Assembly: GCF_964355755.1 (NCBI RefSeq)
Contig: NC_092677.1
Coordinates: forward strand, 1,555,001-1,619,000
DNA length: 64,000 bases
DNA from: Antedon mediterranea
Taxonomy: Eukaryota > Echinodermata > Crinoidea > Comatulida > Antedonidae
Direction of reading: 5' to 3'
Part shown: in pieces, positions 29,501-38,500 of the stretch
Layout of the letters: every line of letters begins with the position of its first letter
Position numbering within the stretch: the first letter of the stretch is position 1
Translations under genes and position numbers: made by a program
Notes under the pieces: model-generated
What the model was told of the DNA's origin: nothing
What the model saw: the letters and a program-made list of their open reading frames with translations, nothing else
Databases searched by the model: none

Positions 29501-31374
29501 GTTCCTGTACAGCATACACGTGTACCTGTTCATCATGTTTTACTGGAATATTCTGTGAAACTGGTAAGTTCTATGTTTTTTCTGCTTTTCTTTATCAAAA
29601 TTCAAATATGTATTTTACAGTCTATAGTTTTCTGAAAACTGTAATGTTCTCTTTTGTATAATATTCACTATCAGCGTCTGATGCTTGCGACGCAAGTTCT
29701 ATGTTTGTCTGCTTGTCAGCCCGTGCCGACTGAATCTGCCCTATAATATTCCAGTATAAATGTAACTAGAATGCATTCATTTTTTATTATCAGGGATAAA
29801 TGCTTGCTCCAACAACCTTTGTCAGAATGGAGCTGCATGTAACACTGTTTCTGGTTCCTGTACAGCATACACATGTACCTGTCCATCAAGCTTTACTGGA
29901 TCGTTCTGTGAAACCGGTAAGGTCTATGTTTGTCTGCTTGTCTTTAGGATGTGGCGCTCAGGGCATAAAAGTAGTGCAATGAAGTAATAATAATAATTTG
30001 ATGTCCTTTCTTGTCATTACAATCTGTGAAATTTAGAGGGCCGGCTGAACCCGCCCTATAATTGTCCAGTATAAAAGCATTTTGTAATTGCTAAATGCAT
30101 ATGTAGGCCTACAGTATGTTGACTTAATTGCTCATAATAGTTAGGCATACTGATCAAAATTATAAGTCAGATCTACTAGATTAAATAATTAATTTAATAT
30201 TTGTAATATTCTATTTTAGTTATATTCAGTATATGTACTGGTGTGTGGTTGAAGGTTCTGAAACGAGAATGATAATGTAACTACAGTCCTACAACTGGTA
30301 GCACCATTATCATAACATGAATACGCATAATTTTGTTGAACAATAACCTTTTGGTCTTTTTTTATATTTTATGTAGCATTGGCAACAACTTCTCCAACCA
30401 GTAAGTCGACTACACATACGTTGTATTTTTATTTTATTTTCCTCTAGTAAATATTATACAAATAATGAATGAATGTTTATGAGTGTAATGGTACAAATAA
30501 TGGCATGATGTGAATGATGAAAGGTTATAATATATCAACGAGGCGACAGCCTCAAACATTCATTATATGTTTTATATAACATCTATATAGATTCCTGTCA
30601 TTTGAATCAAATAAAAATTGATTCACATTGATTAAAACAGTAACATTTGGTTTTTAATAATTATATTAAATATTATTATTTATATGGATTTTATAAACCT
30701 ACTGTTAGTGTACTGAAACGCCTAGGCCAGGCCTACTACTACTACAGTAAACAATGGAACACAGGAAAGAACTGAAAGGTTTATCATGAATACGCATGAC
30801 TTTGTTGAATAATAATATTTTGTTTATCTTTTTTATATTTTATCTAGCATTGGCAATGACTTCTTCAACCAGTAAGTCGAGATTGTACTTTTATTTTCCT
30901 CTAGTAAATATAATGCAATATGTTGTAGAGTGCTTTTATTGTTTCTCTCAATAGTATTCGAACTCGAGCGTATATGTAGTTTAATAAATGGTCGTACAGA
31001 TAATAACCAAATGAATTCACTTTAGCATTAAATGTATGCAGCTTGAATTGTTTGAATGGAGGAAGGTGTACTAACAATGACGATGGTGATGAAATGTGCC
31101 AATGTCAGAACGGATTCTCGGGAGAAACTTGCCGCACAGGTAGGCCCTATGCAAATATGATTAATGTACCGAAGAAATCTATGTGTTGTATGTTGCATAG
31201 GCTTATTATAGAAACTATTGTTGTGAACAAAAAAAGTTTGTAGACACGAGTAGATAATGTTTAGTTTACACGGCTCCACAGCTTTTGCAGATCACCCGAA
31301 TTTGTAATGCGTTATTTTCTAATTTTACAGTAATTGTACATTGCAAGTGCTACGAAGGGTTAACGAAAAAGTAA
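23530..31374 (+). CDS. G4: Ig plus EGF-array protein, possibly secreted
   Basis: Exons: signal 23530-23578, Ig 25601-25960, EGFs at 26155, 26508, 26746, 27100, 27335, 27567, 27919, 28154, 28386, 28738, 28973, 29210, 29441 and 29794, stems 30377-30400 and 30848-30871, a six-Cys EGF 31026-31139, and a possible last exon 31331-31374. All are phase 1-1. My exon lengths add to 2325 nt, which gives 774 residues with no internal stop. No TM exon was found before the next gene, so the product may be secreted. The terminal exon (VIVHCKCYEGLTKK) is the weakest part. A pattern-recognition role is inferred from architecture only. Confidence 0.6.
24271..24344 (+). tRNA. tRNA-Val-like copy, degenerate
   Basis: It has a good A box (GGCGTAGTGGTTATC), loop TTAACTC with anticodon AAC, and B box GGTTCGATCCC. 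The 5' acceptor arm (near GGATTCT) does not pair with 3' CGAAACC, so it is probably a pseudo-tRNA. Flanking 'gaagccacaatgtgtgacac' is shared with the copy at 24778. Confidence 0.5.
24556..24627 (+). tRNA. tRNA-Val(AAC)-like gene
   Basis: 72 nt. The acceptor GGTTTCG pairs with CGAAACC, the D arm includes GTAGTGG, and the anticodon stem TCTGC/GCAGA closes the loop TTAACAC with anticodon AAC. The T arm CCCGG-TTCGAGC-CCTGG has one mismatch and is one base short before it. A TTTT run follows. This is the best of three copies; it may be active or a recent tRNA-derived repeat. Confidence 0.65.
24778..24850 (+). tRNA. tRNA-Val-like copy, degenerate acceptor
   Basis: Anticodon stem TTTGC/GCAGA closes TCAACAC (anticodon AAC), and the A and B boxes are good. 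The 5' arm (GGCTTTTTGG) fails to pair with CGAAACC. Like 24271, it lies in a duplicated repeat block and is probably not a working tRNA. Confidence 0.5.
25601..25960 (+). CDS. G4 Ig exon
   Basis: 360 nt, phase 1-1, acceptor tttatttag and donor T|GTACGT. It completes the leader (LFCICYG) and then shows VNINNLDAVHEG, RMTCTYTR (Cys 1), IVTWNKII (core Trp) and DSGTYQCEVVI (Cys 2). An acidic DDPPVDDDTV turn precedes the last strand. Paralogues are at 44952 and 57953, with a more distant one at 35150. Confidence 0.85.
26155..26274 (+). CDS. G4 EGF exon 1 (seven Cys)
   Basis: It reads NNCSNHACSNGGVC, a Ser-rich loop, YTCSCPPCFFGQLCET, then C|GTGAGT. It has the extra Cys before the FFG turn but lacks the partner Cys (GSC) found in later repeats. 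Matching exons are at 46974 and 58539. Confidence 0.8.
26508..26630 (+). CDS. G4 EGF exon 2 (eight Cys)
   Basis: NACSNNLCQNGAVCNTVSGS, then CTAYTCTCPLCFTGSFCET: eight cysteines. Phase 1-1, 123 nt, acceptor atcatcag, donor C|GTAAGT. This is the type repeat of the array. Confidence 0.85.
26746..26868 (+). CDS. G4 EGF exon 3 (eight Cys)
   Basis: INACDAHLCQNGGTCNTIVG, SCTSYTCTCSSCFTGTFCET. Its NACDA start is the closest match to the deletion-scar exons (SDACDA), such as the one at 26980. Confidence 0.85.
26980..26998 (+). pseudogene. Deletion-scar EGF exon
   Basis: After actatcag the first bases of an EGF exon (SDACDA) are fused directly to AAGTTCTATGTTTGTCTGC, the sequence that normally follows GT at an intron start. 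About 100 bp of exon and the donor GT are gone. The same scar recurs at 27800, 28619, 29675, about 61203, 63083 and 63667. Confidence 0.7.
27100..27219 (+). CDS. G4 EGF exon 4
   Basis: NACTGNICQNGAACNTVSGS, CTAYTCTCPLCFTGTFCET, 120 nt, eight Cys. It is the first exon of an 819-bp block repeated at 27919 and 28738. Confidence 0.85.
27335..27457 (+). CDS. G4 EGF exon 5
   Basis: SNGCSNNLCQNGAACNTVSG then SCTAYTCTCPLCFTGTFCET, eight Cys. Second exon of the 819-bp block; copies are at 28154 and 28973. Confidence 0.85.
27567..27689 (+). CDS. G4 EGF exon 6
   Basis: LNACSNNACQNGGTCNAVAG, SCTAYTCTCSSCFTGIFCET, eight Cys. Third exon of the 819-bp block; near-identical copies are at 28386, 29210 and 29441. 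A scar exon follows at 27800. Confidence 0.85.
27800..27818 (+). pseudogene. Deletion-scar EGF exon, copy 2
   Basis: Same breakpoint as 26980 (CGTCTGATGCTTGCGACGC joined to AAGTTCTATG). No donor, so it cannot be spliced as an internal exon. Confidence 0.65.
27919..28038 (+). CDS. G4 EGF exon 7
   Basis: NACNGNICQNGAACNTVSGS, CTGYTCTCPLCFTGTFCET. It lies exactly 819 bp after exon 4, with Asn for Thr and Gly for Ala as the changes. Confidence 0.85.
28154..28276 (+). CDS. G4 EGF exon 8
   Basis: Same residues as 27335-27457, 819 bp later. Eight Cys, phase 1-1. Confidence 0.85.
28386..28508 (+). CDS. G4 EGF exon 9
   Basis: Same residues as 27567-27689, 819 bp later. Eight Cys, phase 1-1. Confidence 0.85.
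28619..28637 (+). pseudogene. Deletion-scar EGF exon, copy 3
   Basis: Same breakpoint as 26980 and exactly 819 bp after copy 2. Confidence 0.65.
28738..28857 (+). CDS. G4 EGF exon 10
   Basis: Same residues as 27919-28038, 819 bp later. Eight Cys. Confidence 0.85.
28973..29095 (+). CDS. G4 EGF exon 11
   Basis: As 28154 but ends FTGSFCEI rather than FTGTFCET, so the third block has begun to diverge. Confidence 0.85.
29210..29332 (+). CDS. G4 EGF exon 12
   Basis: LNACSNNACQNGGTC type, ending CFTGLFCET with donor T|GTAAGT. Eight Cys. An extra copy of the block's third exon. Confidence 0.85.
29441..29563 (+). CDS. G4 EGF exon 13
   Basis: Same residues as 27567-27689, with acceptor atttaacag and donor G|GTAAGT. 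A scar exon follows at 29675. Confidence 0.85.
29675..29693 (+). pseudogene. Deletion-scar EGF exon, copy 4
   Basis: Same breakpoint as 26980. Confidence 0.65.
29794..29916 (+). CDS. G4 EGF exon 14 (seven Cys)
   Basis: INACSNNLCQNGAACNTVSG, SCTAYTCTCPSSFTGSFCET: the extra Cys before FTG is Ser, leaving the GSC Cys unpaired. Its paralogue at 63785 has the same PSSFTG and the same downstream intron, so both mark the same point of the array. Confidence 0.8.
30220..30320 (+). pseudogene. Truncated Ig exon remnant in G4
   Basis: TTATATTCAGTATATGTACT and 'ctgaaacga.aatgataatg' match the first third of the G5 exon at 35150, including 'actacagtcctacaactggt'. Much of the first strand is deleted, and TGG has become TGA at the Trp position. 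It shows a G5-type Ig exon once stood here. Confidence 0.6.
30377..30400 (+). CDS. G4 stem mini-exon 1
   Basis: LATTSPT, 24 nt, phase 1-1, between tgtag and GTAAGT. Confidence 0.5.
30401..30847. other. Intron between the G4 stem exons
   Basis: A/T-rich. The sequence before each stem exon ('catgaatacgcat.a.tttgttgaa') is repeated, so the two stem exons arose by local duplication. Confidence 0.4.
30848..30871 (+). CDS. G4 stem mini-exon 2
   Basis: LAMTSST, 24 nt, phase 1-1, between tctag and GTAAGT. Confidence 0.5.
31026..31139 (+). CDS. G4 six-Cys EGF exon
   Basis: LNVCSLNCLNGGRCTNNDDG, DEMCQCQNGFSGETCRT. Canonical six-Cys EGF, unlike the eight-Cys array before it and closer to the G2 EGF at 13967. 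114 nt, phase 1-1, donor G|GTAGGC. Confidence 0.8.
31331..31374 (+). CDS. Possible last exon of G4
   Basis: After ttttacag the phase-1 frame reads VIVHCKCYEGLTKK and TAA at 31372. HCKCYEG resembles the end of an EGF. If used, G4 lacks a membrane anchor. There is no paralogue in the window to support it. Confidence 0.35.
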
Positions 31375-31891
31375 ACGAAAACTTAGAAGACACTATATCG
31401 ACTTTCATCACTGAGAAACAAAACACATAAAAATAGAGAGGTTGTAACCTTACAATTATAAAAAGCTTATGTATTGTTGGCGTTGGTTTATAAATATGCA
31501 TATTAATTTACATATTAATATACTAGTTTTAATTTCAATTATTAAATTGTGACCCCCATTTAAAATTGCCAATGGCCAACCATATAGTGTAGGGAGTAGC
31601 AACATAAGTGTAAAATAGTATAATGTAACAACAATTGATAATAATAAGCAACAATGTAGTTTAGCAAGATTTACCAATCGATTGGTGTTTGGGTATTTTA
31701 TTTTATTTCAGCTATCAGCAAGTAAGTTTGCCTAAAGGTAACCATCACAAGTTTGAAAATTACAACCACGATGAAGAAAACTATGTATAGTATAATGTTT
31801 AACTCCGATTGTGAATAGAGGAGACTAAATTGTGTATAAATGGTACTCTGAACTGGAGATGATGTATCTGTTTCTAACTTTAAATATGATG

Positions 31892-32326
31892 CAGGTGTTC
31901 TCTCCATGGTTAAATGTGTTCTCTCCATGGTTAAATGTGTTCTCTCCATGGTTAAATGTGTTCTCTCCATGGTTAAACGTGTTGTCTCCGTGGTTAAACG
32001 TGTTCTCTCCATGGTTAAACGTGTTGTCTCCGTGGTTAAACGTGTTCTCTCCATGGTTAAACGTGTTCTCTCCGTGGTTAAACGTGTTCTCTCCATGGTT
32101 AAACGTGTTCTCTCCGTGGTTAAACGTATTCTCTCCATGATTAAACGTCTTCTCTCCATTGTTAAACGTGTTCTCTCCATGGTTAAACGTGTTCTCTCCA
32201 TTGTTAAACATGTTCTCTCCATGATTAAACGTCTTCTCTTCATTGTTAAACGTCTTCTCTTCATTGTTAAACGTGTTCTCTCCATGGTTAAACGTGTTCT
32301 CTCCATTGTTAAACGTGTTCTCTCCC
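31892..32326. repeat. 21-bp minisatellite
   Basis: About 20 units of GTGTTCTCTCCATGGTTAAA plus C. The variants CCGTGG, CCATTG and CCATGATT recur in alternation. The 21-bp period leaves several frames open on both strands (FSPWLNV repeats); these are not genes. Confidence 0.9.
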
Positions 32327-33499
32327 AATCCGACCACTCTCTTTATAAAGAATACATTATTTCATCTCAGTCCCCAACCCCATCCAACAGCAAACAAAAA
32401 TCAAACTATTTGTTTTAAATATTTGTCGTGTTTAATCTGAGACACACGCCCGTTGCCACATACGTTGGGAATCCTATTTGCATAACAACACACGCCATAC
32501 CAAGCCGTCTCGTACAACTTCGATGACATATTAATTATCTTCTAAACACGTAACGAATTACTAATTCTCCCATCTAAAAGTATCCGTCAACCTAGTAAGT
32601 TAGTCGTACTAAATAACAAGTATTTTGTCCCTCAATCTATTGCCACTTATAATAAACATTTCTCACGATAATTTGCATACTCATGGAAAGAACACCTGTA
32701 TCATAATAGGAAATATTAAATGAAATAGTTTTTATTTTATAATATAGTGAATCAACAGAGATTTTCTGATTTTTATTTGTATAATAAATTATTATACCAA
32801 TAAAAGATGAATGAATGCCGTTGTAATGAACAAGAAACGCGCTAAGCACATATCAAAAGTAATATTTGGGTTGAGGGAAAATTAATATTAAGTTATCGTA
32901 TTATTGGATAAAATTCTAAAGCCGCACTGTAGTCTGTGACAATAATCAAACATAAAAAAAACCGTTGTATTAAATATAAAATAGGTGTAAACAAAATCTG
33001 TGAACTTGTTTTAATGTTATACGTGCTCACTCTCATACTGATTCTGTATTCCAGCAATCGAGTACCGGTATAGCAAGAAACCAAAATGTGTTGCAGTGGC
33101 GTCGTCAAGGACTGGGGGCCGTCGGGTGCCAACAACCCCCACGTAAATCCAATGTCACTTCTATCATAATTTAGCCTAGACAGTCATTTTATTAGACCTA
33201 CTGAGGAAAAATTCAGTCTGATTTCCGCCTCTACTTTTCTACAATATGCTTGCTTGCGATGTTCTAATTCAGAAAGGAAAGAGGGTCCAGTCTTAGCTAA
33301 ACATATTAACAATGAATTTTCGGATTACTACTCAAATTAATCATTAATATTCCCAAATAATTTATCAAATTAAATCAAAGCCTAATATCCAGATAAAAAA
33401 AACACTTTGTTATTTCATTATTTAGCTAATTACCCGCTGCTGCTTTATAATAATAAAATCACCGGATCATTTTTTTTCCACCAATAATGTCAACAAATC

Positions 33500-33835
33500 T
33501 TGCTAGAAAACTTTTAAAGGGTACCGATTCGGAAAACTTGACCAAGGACCATATTTTAACAACGTATTAGGTATGTAGGCCTACATATGATTTCAGAACA
33601 ATCACGAGATTACTAGAAATGTTCACGATTTGCCAGACTTTGCTAGAAAACTCATGACGTAAATTTTGCGATGCACCTGTGACGTCACAGCAATTAACGG
33701 CGACGGTTGTACGGCGAGCGCGTACGGCGATATCCTTAATCTCGAGATGGTTCTGAAATCATATGTACATCCCTAATACGTGTTGAAATATGGTCCTCTG
33801 CGGTCAAGTTGTCCTTTAAAGAGTTTTAGAAAAGT
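33500..33835. mobile_element. Foldback/MITE element with long inverted arms
   Basis: The left arm (about 33505-33602, with 'ccatattttaacaacgtatt' and 'catatgatttcagaac') is the inverted, diverged copy of the right arm (about 33747-33830). The GC-richer centre has GTGACGTCAC. No coding capacity. Likely a non-autonomous DNA transposon. Confidence 0.7.
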
Positions 33836-34588
33836 AAGATTTCTTTCCTTCAAATTGTTATCAACCATTATATAATTGATCATGTTTGAAAGTATCTTTT
33901 TACTCCATATTGAAGCCCATTTTAATTAAATAATTGTGTATATATTTCGACATAACGGCATCAACAATACCAGGTAATATTGAGGTTTATATTTGCCACG
34001 ACCGAAATACGTCATGTTAATTCATTCATTGTGCAAACACTTCCTGATTTTAACAGCATGCGATCAACAGTTATGTTTTGTGTGTTGTTTTGAAGTCGAG
34101 TCGATGAATATTAATAATGTTTATTGTATTAGTCCGTTGAGTAAACGCGACGACCCAGATAGACAAAATACTTTGGACTTCTCAGAGTGATTTTTTTCTT
34201 GGGCTTATCCAATGCTGGTGTTTAACCACAGTGCAGTTACAGCCACCTAACTCATGCAGTAAGGTAATTGACGGTTTCTATAATAAAGACCGATTATATA
34301 GGCTAGGTTTACCCAGAGAATAACTCTTCCCTGGTTTACTATTTCCTAAATTATATTACAAACATAATCGTGTTTGTATGTTTCAAATTAATATACATCG
34401 ATGAAAGATCAAAGAATTATAAGACCTATTCATGTTGAGGCTTAGTTATTATATCCGTGGCATTATGCTGCATTCAGTTGTTGAACGTTGGTGATAGGTA
34501 ACTAACTTAAACCTGGATCTATAAAAACACATTATAATTAGTTTGGTGAGAAAACACACTTACGAATATTATGTTGGGTTTTATTGTT

Positions 34589-34735
34589 AAGCTCTGTTTA
34601 CACTATCAAACTTTATATGTCAAAACAATGTGATATGCCCATATGAACATGATGATGTCATATCACTACCATATTTGTTGGGCATATCACCATCATATTT
34701 GTCAAACTAGTTTGATAGTGTTTTAGACAGAGCTT
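34589..34735. mobile_element. 147-bp MITE with TTA target duplication
   Basis: The ends AAGCTCTGTTTACACTATCA and TGATAGTGTTTTAGACAGAG+CTT are inverted repeats. TTA flanks both sides. The paralogous G4 flank near 23318 (TTATTGTTCGATAACA) lacks it and represents the empty site. Confidence 0.75.
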
Positions 34736-35149
34736 TAGATAACATGATAAAACCAGTGTATGTCACAGGTACAAAGTAATTTATGTTGTATGTTGCCGTT
34801 TAGGCGTGGGGAGTATAATACGTGTTCATTATTCATTTATTTTTTATTCCAATTTATAGGATGTGTATTTTCAATAGCCTGCCTACAGTATAACAGTATG
34901 TTTACAAAAATAAATGTGTGTTTCATCCTTATTAACGGTACGTTTATTGATGGAGCTACAATATAAACTTGTTCAATGGTTTAAGTAGAATAACATTTCG
35001 AAATACAGGTATATATTTCTTGATTGACAATAGTGGGTTGATTAGTAATAGTTACTGATTTTCATAACTAGACGTAAAGTAAGAGCTTATTAAAATGTGC
35101 ACAATAAATTATTTAAATAATTAAAAATTGATTAATAATTTTCTCCTAG

Positions 35150-35503
35150 TTTTATTTAGCACATGTACTGGTGTTACTGTAACTATTGACAGCTTGGGAG
35201 ATGTGATTGAAGGATCTGAAACGAAAACGATATGTAACTACAGTCCTACAACTGGTAGCACTGTTATCATATCATGGCGAAATGTCACAGGAGGGGCATC
35301 TGAATCTATAGCAACAACTATTGGGGGTGGAACTAAAACAGTGCAGCCTGCCTACAGTTCTATTTTTAGTCTCGATCCAAATGATGATAGACTTCTTGTG
35401 ATTGCTAACACGTTACGTAGTTACAGAGGTGATTATGAATGTGAGGTTAATAATCTTGATAATCCTCCAATTGACACGGATGTAGTTACTCTGAATGTTA
35501 TAT
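35150..35503 (+). CDS. G5 Ig exon 1
   Basis: LFSTCTGVTVTIDSLGDVIE, KTICNYSP (Cys 1), VIISWRNV (core Trp), SYRGDYECEV (Cys 2) and DNPPIDTDVV. Diverged sister of 25601. 354 nt, donor T|GTAAGT. Confidence 0.8.
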
Positions 35504-38500
35504 GTAAGTTCATTTTATTGTGCAGGAACTATAATTATCTATCTTGTGAAATTCAGAAAATTATAAATAGGCATATTAACTGTATTTTGATTACTTTTAT
35601 TGTTTCTTAAAATATATAAAATATAAGCTTCTAATTAAAAGTGAAATGATTAGGCCTAATAGTTTACTTTTTTGTGGTTTAGTTTACGATTGTGGCTATT
35701 AATCCCCTATTAATACGTAATGACTTATGTTGTTAGTTACTTGATATTTTTAGCATATTTAGTTACTTAGTACAACACTAGATATCATCTTTAATCAAAT
35801 GTATGGGGTAGAACCGTTATGTCATCATTTGAGTATCTCATTCTTGACTTACAGATATAGAGGACCCAGTATTAAGTTTTACTACACCTATGAATGAGGG
35901 TGATCCAGTAGCATTGTCATGTGATGTTGTTTCTAAACCAAATTCTCAGTTAACATTTAAGAAGGATGGATCCATTTTACAGGTAGGAGGCTTGTCTACT
36001 TATAACCTCACCGCGGATCGGAACGATCAAGGGAGTTATACATGTGAGGCAAGTAACAGTGCTGGTACTAAAGCCACTGGTGTACAGGTTCTAGAGGTGT
36101 ATTGTAAGTATGCGCCTCTATATCATTCAGATTTAACTAAAATCCTAAAGAACCATTTCTGCATTAAACTTTGTTTAAATTCTAATATAACTGTAATCTG
36201 GATTCTAATTTAACTGTAATCTATATATTATAATATAACTGTAATCTGGATTCTAATTTAACTGTAATCTATATATTATAATATAACTGTAATCTGGATT
36301 CTAATTTAACTGTAATCTATATATTATAATATAACTGTAATCTGGATTCTAATTTAACTGTAATCTATATATTATAATATAACTGTAATCTGGATTCTAA
36401 TTTAACTGTAATCTATATATTATAATATAACTGTAATCTGGATTCTAATTTAACTGTAATCTATATATTATAATCTGTAATCTATAGATTGTAATTTAAA
36501 TGTAATCTAGATTCCAATGTAACTGTTAATTGTATTAGTTTTGAATGTGTACTGTATTATCAAACTATAAAGATATAATGTGTGATGGAGGTGTGCTTGG
36601 GGTAAAAACAGCAATTTACCAAAAATAATAATTAAAGATTTTTTTTTCTAAAAACACAAACTCGAAAAATTATTCGCCATAAATATTTTTTAAAGATTTT
36701 TTTTTATAAATAAATATGCATTTCCAACAATAATTATTTAACGTTTAAATTAGTCGCTCCTGAAATTACACCACTAGAAGACATTGAAGTTTCCCGAGGA
36801 GAAACTGTTGTGATAAGCTTTGTCGTAGAGGCCAGACCAACTGCTAACTATGAATGGTTATCACAAGGAGCAACTGACATTGATAACGACCCAGAAACAT
36901 TCACATTTGTTGCTTCAAACATCATTGGTGATGTGTATACTGTGACGTTGAATGCAAGTAATGAGGTGGCAGCAAGACAGAGTTCAGTACAAGTCACTGT
37001 TGTAGGTAAGATAAGGTATAACTGGTCTCTCAACAATGTATTCAAATACAAAAGTAATGTTTAAATTCAAATCAAATCTATATTTATTTTCATACAACAA
37101 CGACTTTAATAATTATGATATAAGATTTTGTAATAAAACTTCATATTCCTCAATAAAAGTACCTTATTTCAACCATGGAGGAAATCTGTTCACTTTTAAC
37201 GTAACATTAGATTTACTAGACCTAAGAAATGGAACTCACTTCCTAAAAACATCACAGATTTATCTACCAAACGCATTTGTATTTTAAAAAGATTGTCTAT
37301 TTAAACTATAATGTTGGAAACGAATGACAATAAAGAACAGATTTTATTTATTTTTTTAGATTTAGTTTAGGCCTATTTTGTAGTGACGTTTGTGATGTAC
37401 TTTTAGAAAACTGTGCTTCATTCACTATTTAGCAACTTTAATTTCGATATGAGATATGTTTTTAAAAAAATACAAATACTTGGGGAGGTATTAATAGCGA
37501 TGTTAAATGTAGGTTATCCGTTAAAAGCGATAGTTTTGTTACGTTGCCTGTTTCTATAATCAAGTATCCTTTTTTTTTTCAGAAAAGAATACACAAACTG
37601 TAAAAGTAGAACCTGATACAATTAAAGTTGGTGAAAACGCAACGATGACGTGTAACTATACAGTTGATTTAGGAGATTCATTGCATCAACTTGACTGGTA
37701 TAGAGCCGATGGTGACGGCAATCAAGTAGGCAATGTTCTAGTGTCTAAAACAAGAAAAACGGTAAATGGTCGTTATATATTGTCTACCGATAATGATCTT
37801 ATAATAACCAATGTTGAAGTAAATGATGACGGTAACTATCTGTGCAGAATTGAAACAGTTCTAGGACTATATGCCAGTGACAACAATACACTTACAGTAC
37901 AATGTAAGTACTTCAAAATTCGTCAGCTACTAAAACCTCCATATCCGTCAATTGTTTAGGCCCATATTCATGGATTGCCAAGTGAGACAGTCAATGCGTG
38001 TCACAGTACAAACACAAGATGCTCTTATCTGTTGTACAATGTATTAAAAAGTGGAGTTTAAAATGTTGTGAGCAAAATCTTGACATCTGAAAGGATATAA
38101 ACACAGATTTGTGTATGCACAATTGACTATTGTATACTACTGGGTACTACTTGGGTGCTTAGCGTCAAATAATGTACGCTAATTAGACGAATAGTTTAAA
38201 CACAAAAACCATATATTTTTAGACGAATAAGCCGAATTCTATTGACTGTACTAAAATTGTGGTATAAATTTCATTTTGAATTACAGACCTAGAAGAACCT
38301 GTTCTAAATCCAACCGATATATTCGTCAAGAAAACAAAAACGGCAACTTTCACATGTAATTTGCCGTCTGGTATTCCAACACCAATTAACATGACGTGGT
38401 TAAAATATTGCGACATATTAGATGTGTCTGATACAGATAAATATCCGCAATCTAGTACGACATTAATAATTAGTAATGTAAATGAAATAGATGAAGGGAT

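Larger units (their letters stand above)
31375..35149. other. Intergenic G4-G5 region
   Basis: No gene recognised. It contains a 21-bp minisatellite (31892-32326), a foldback element (about 33500-33835), a promoter-like region shared with G4 (about 34200-34580) and a MITE (34589-34735). A possible start for G5, ATG at 34748 with donor CACAG|GTACAA, encodes a poor leader and is not claimed. Confidence 0.45.

Noticed and set aside
26514-29982. Second-frame ORFs over each EGF exon (MLAPTTFVRMEL...)
   Set aside because: They overlap the Cys-rich EGF frame, run past the splice donors and have no domain; the EGF frame has phase and Cys support.
31698-32418. Open frames of 100-200 codons on both strands (FSPWLNV, MERTRLT, GENTFNH repeats)
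   Set aside because: They come from the 21-bp minisatellite, which is open in several frames at once.
34748-34771. First exon of G5 (ATG with donor ACAG|GTACAA)
   Set aside because: Phase would fit, but the peptide MIKPVYVT is not leader-like and has no paralogue; left unassigned.
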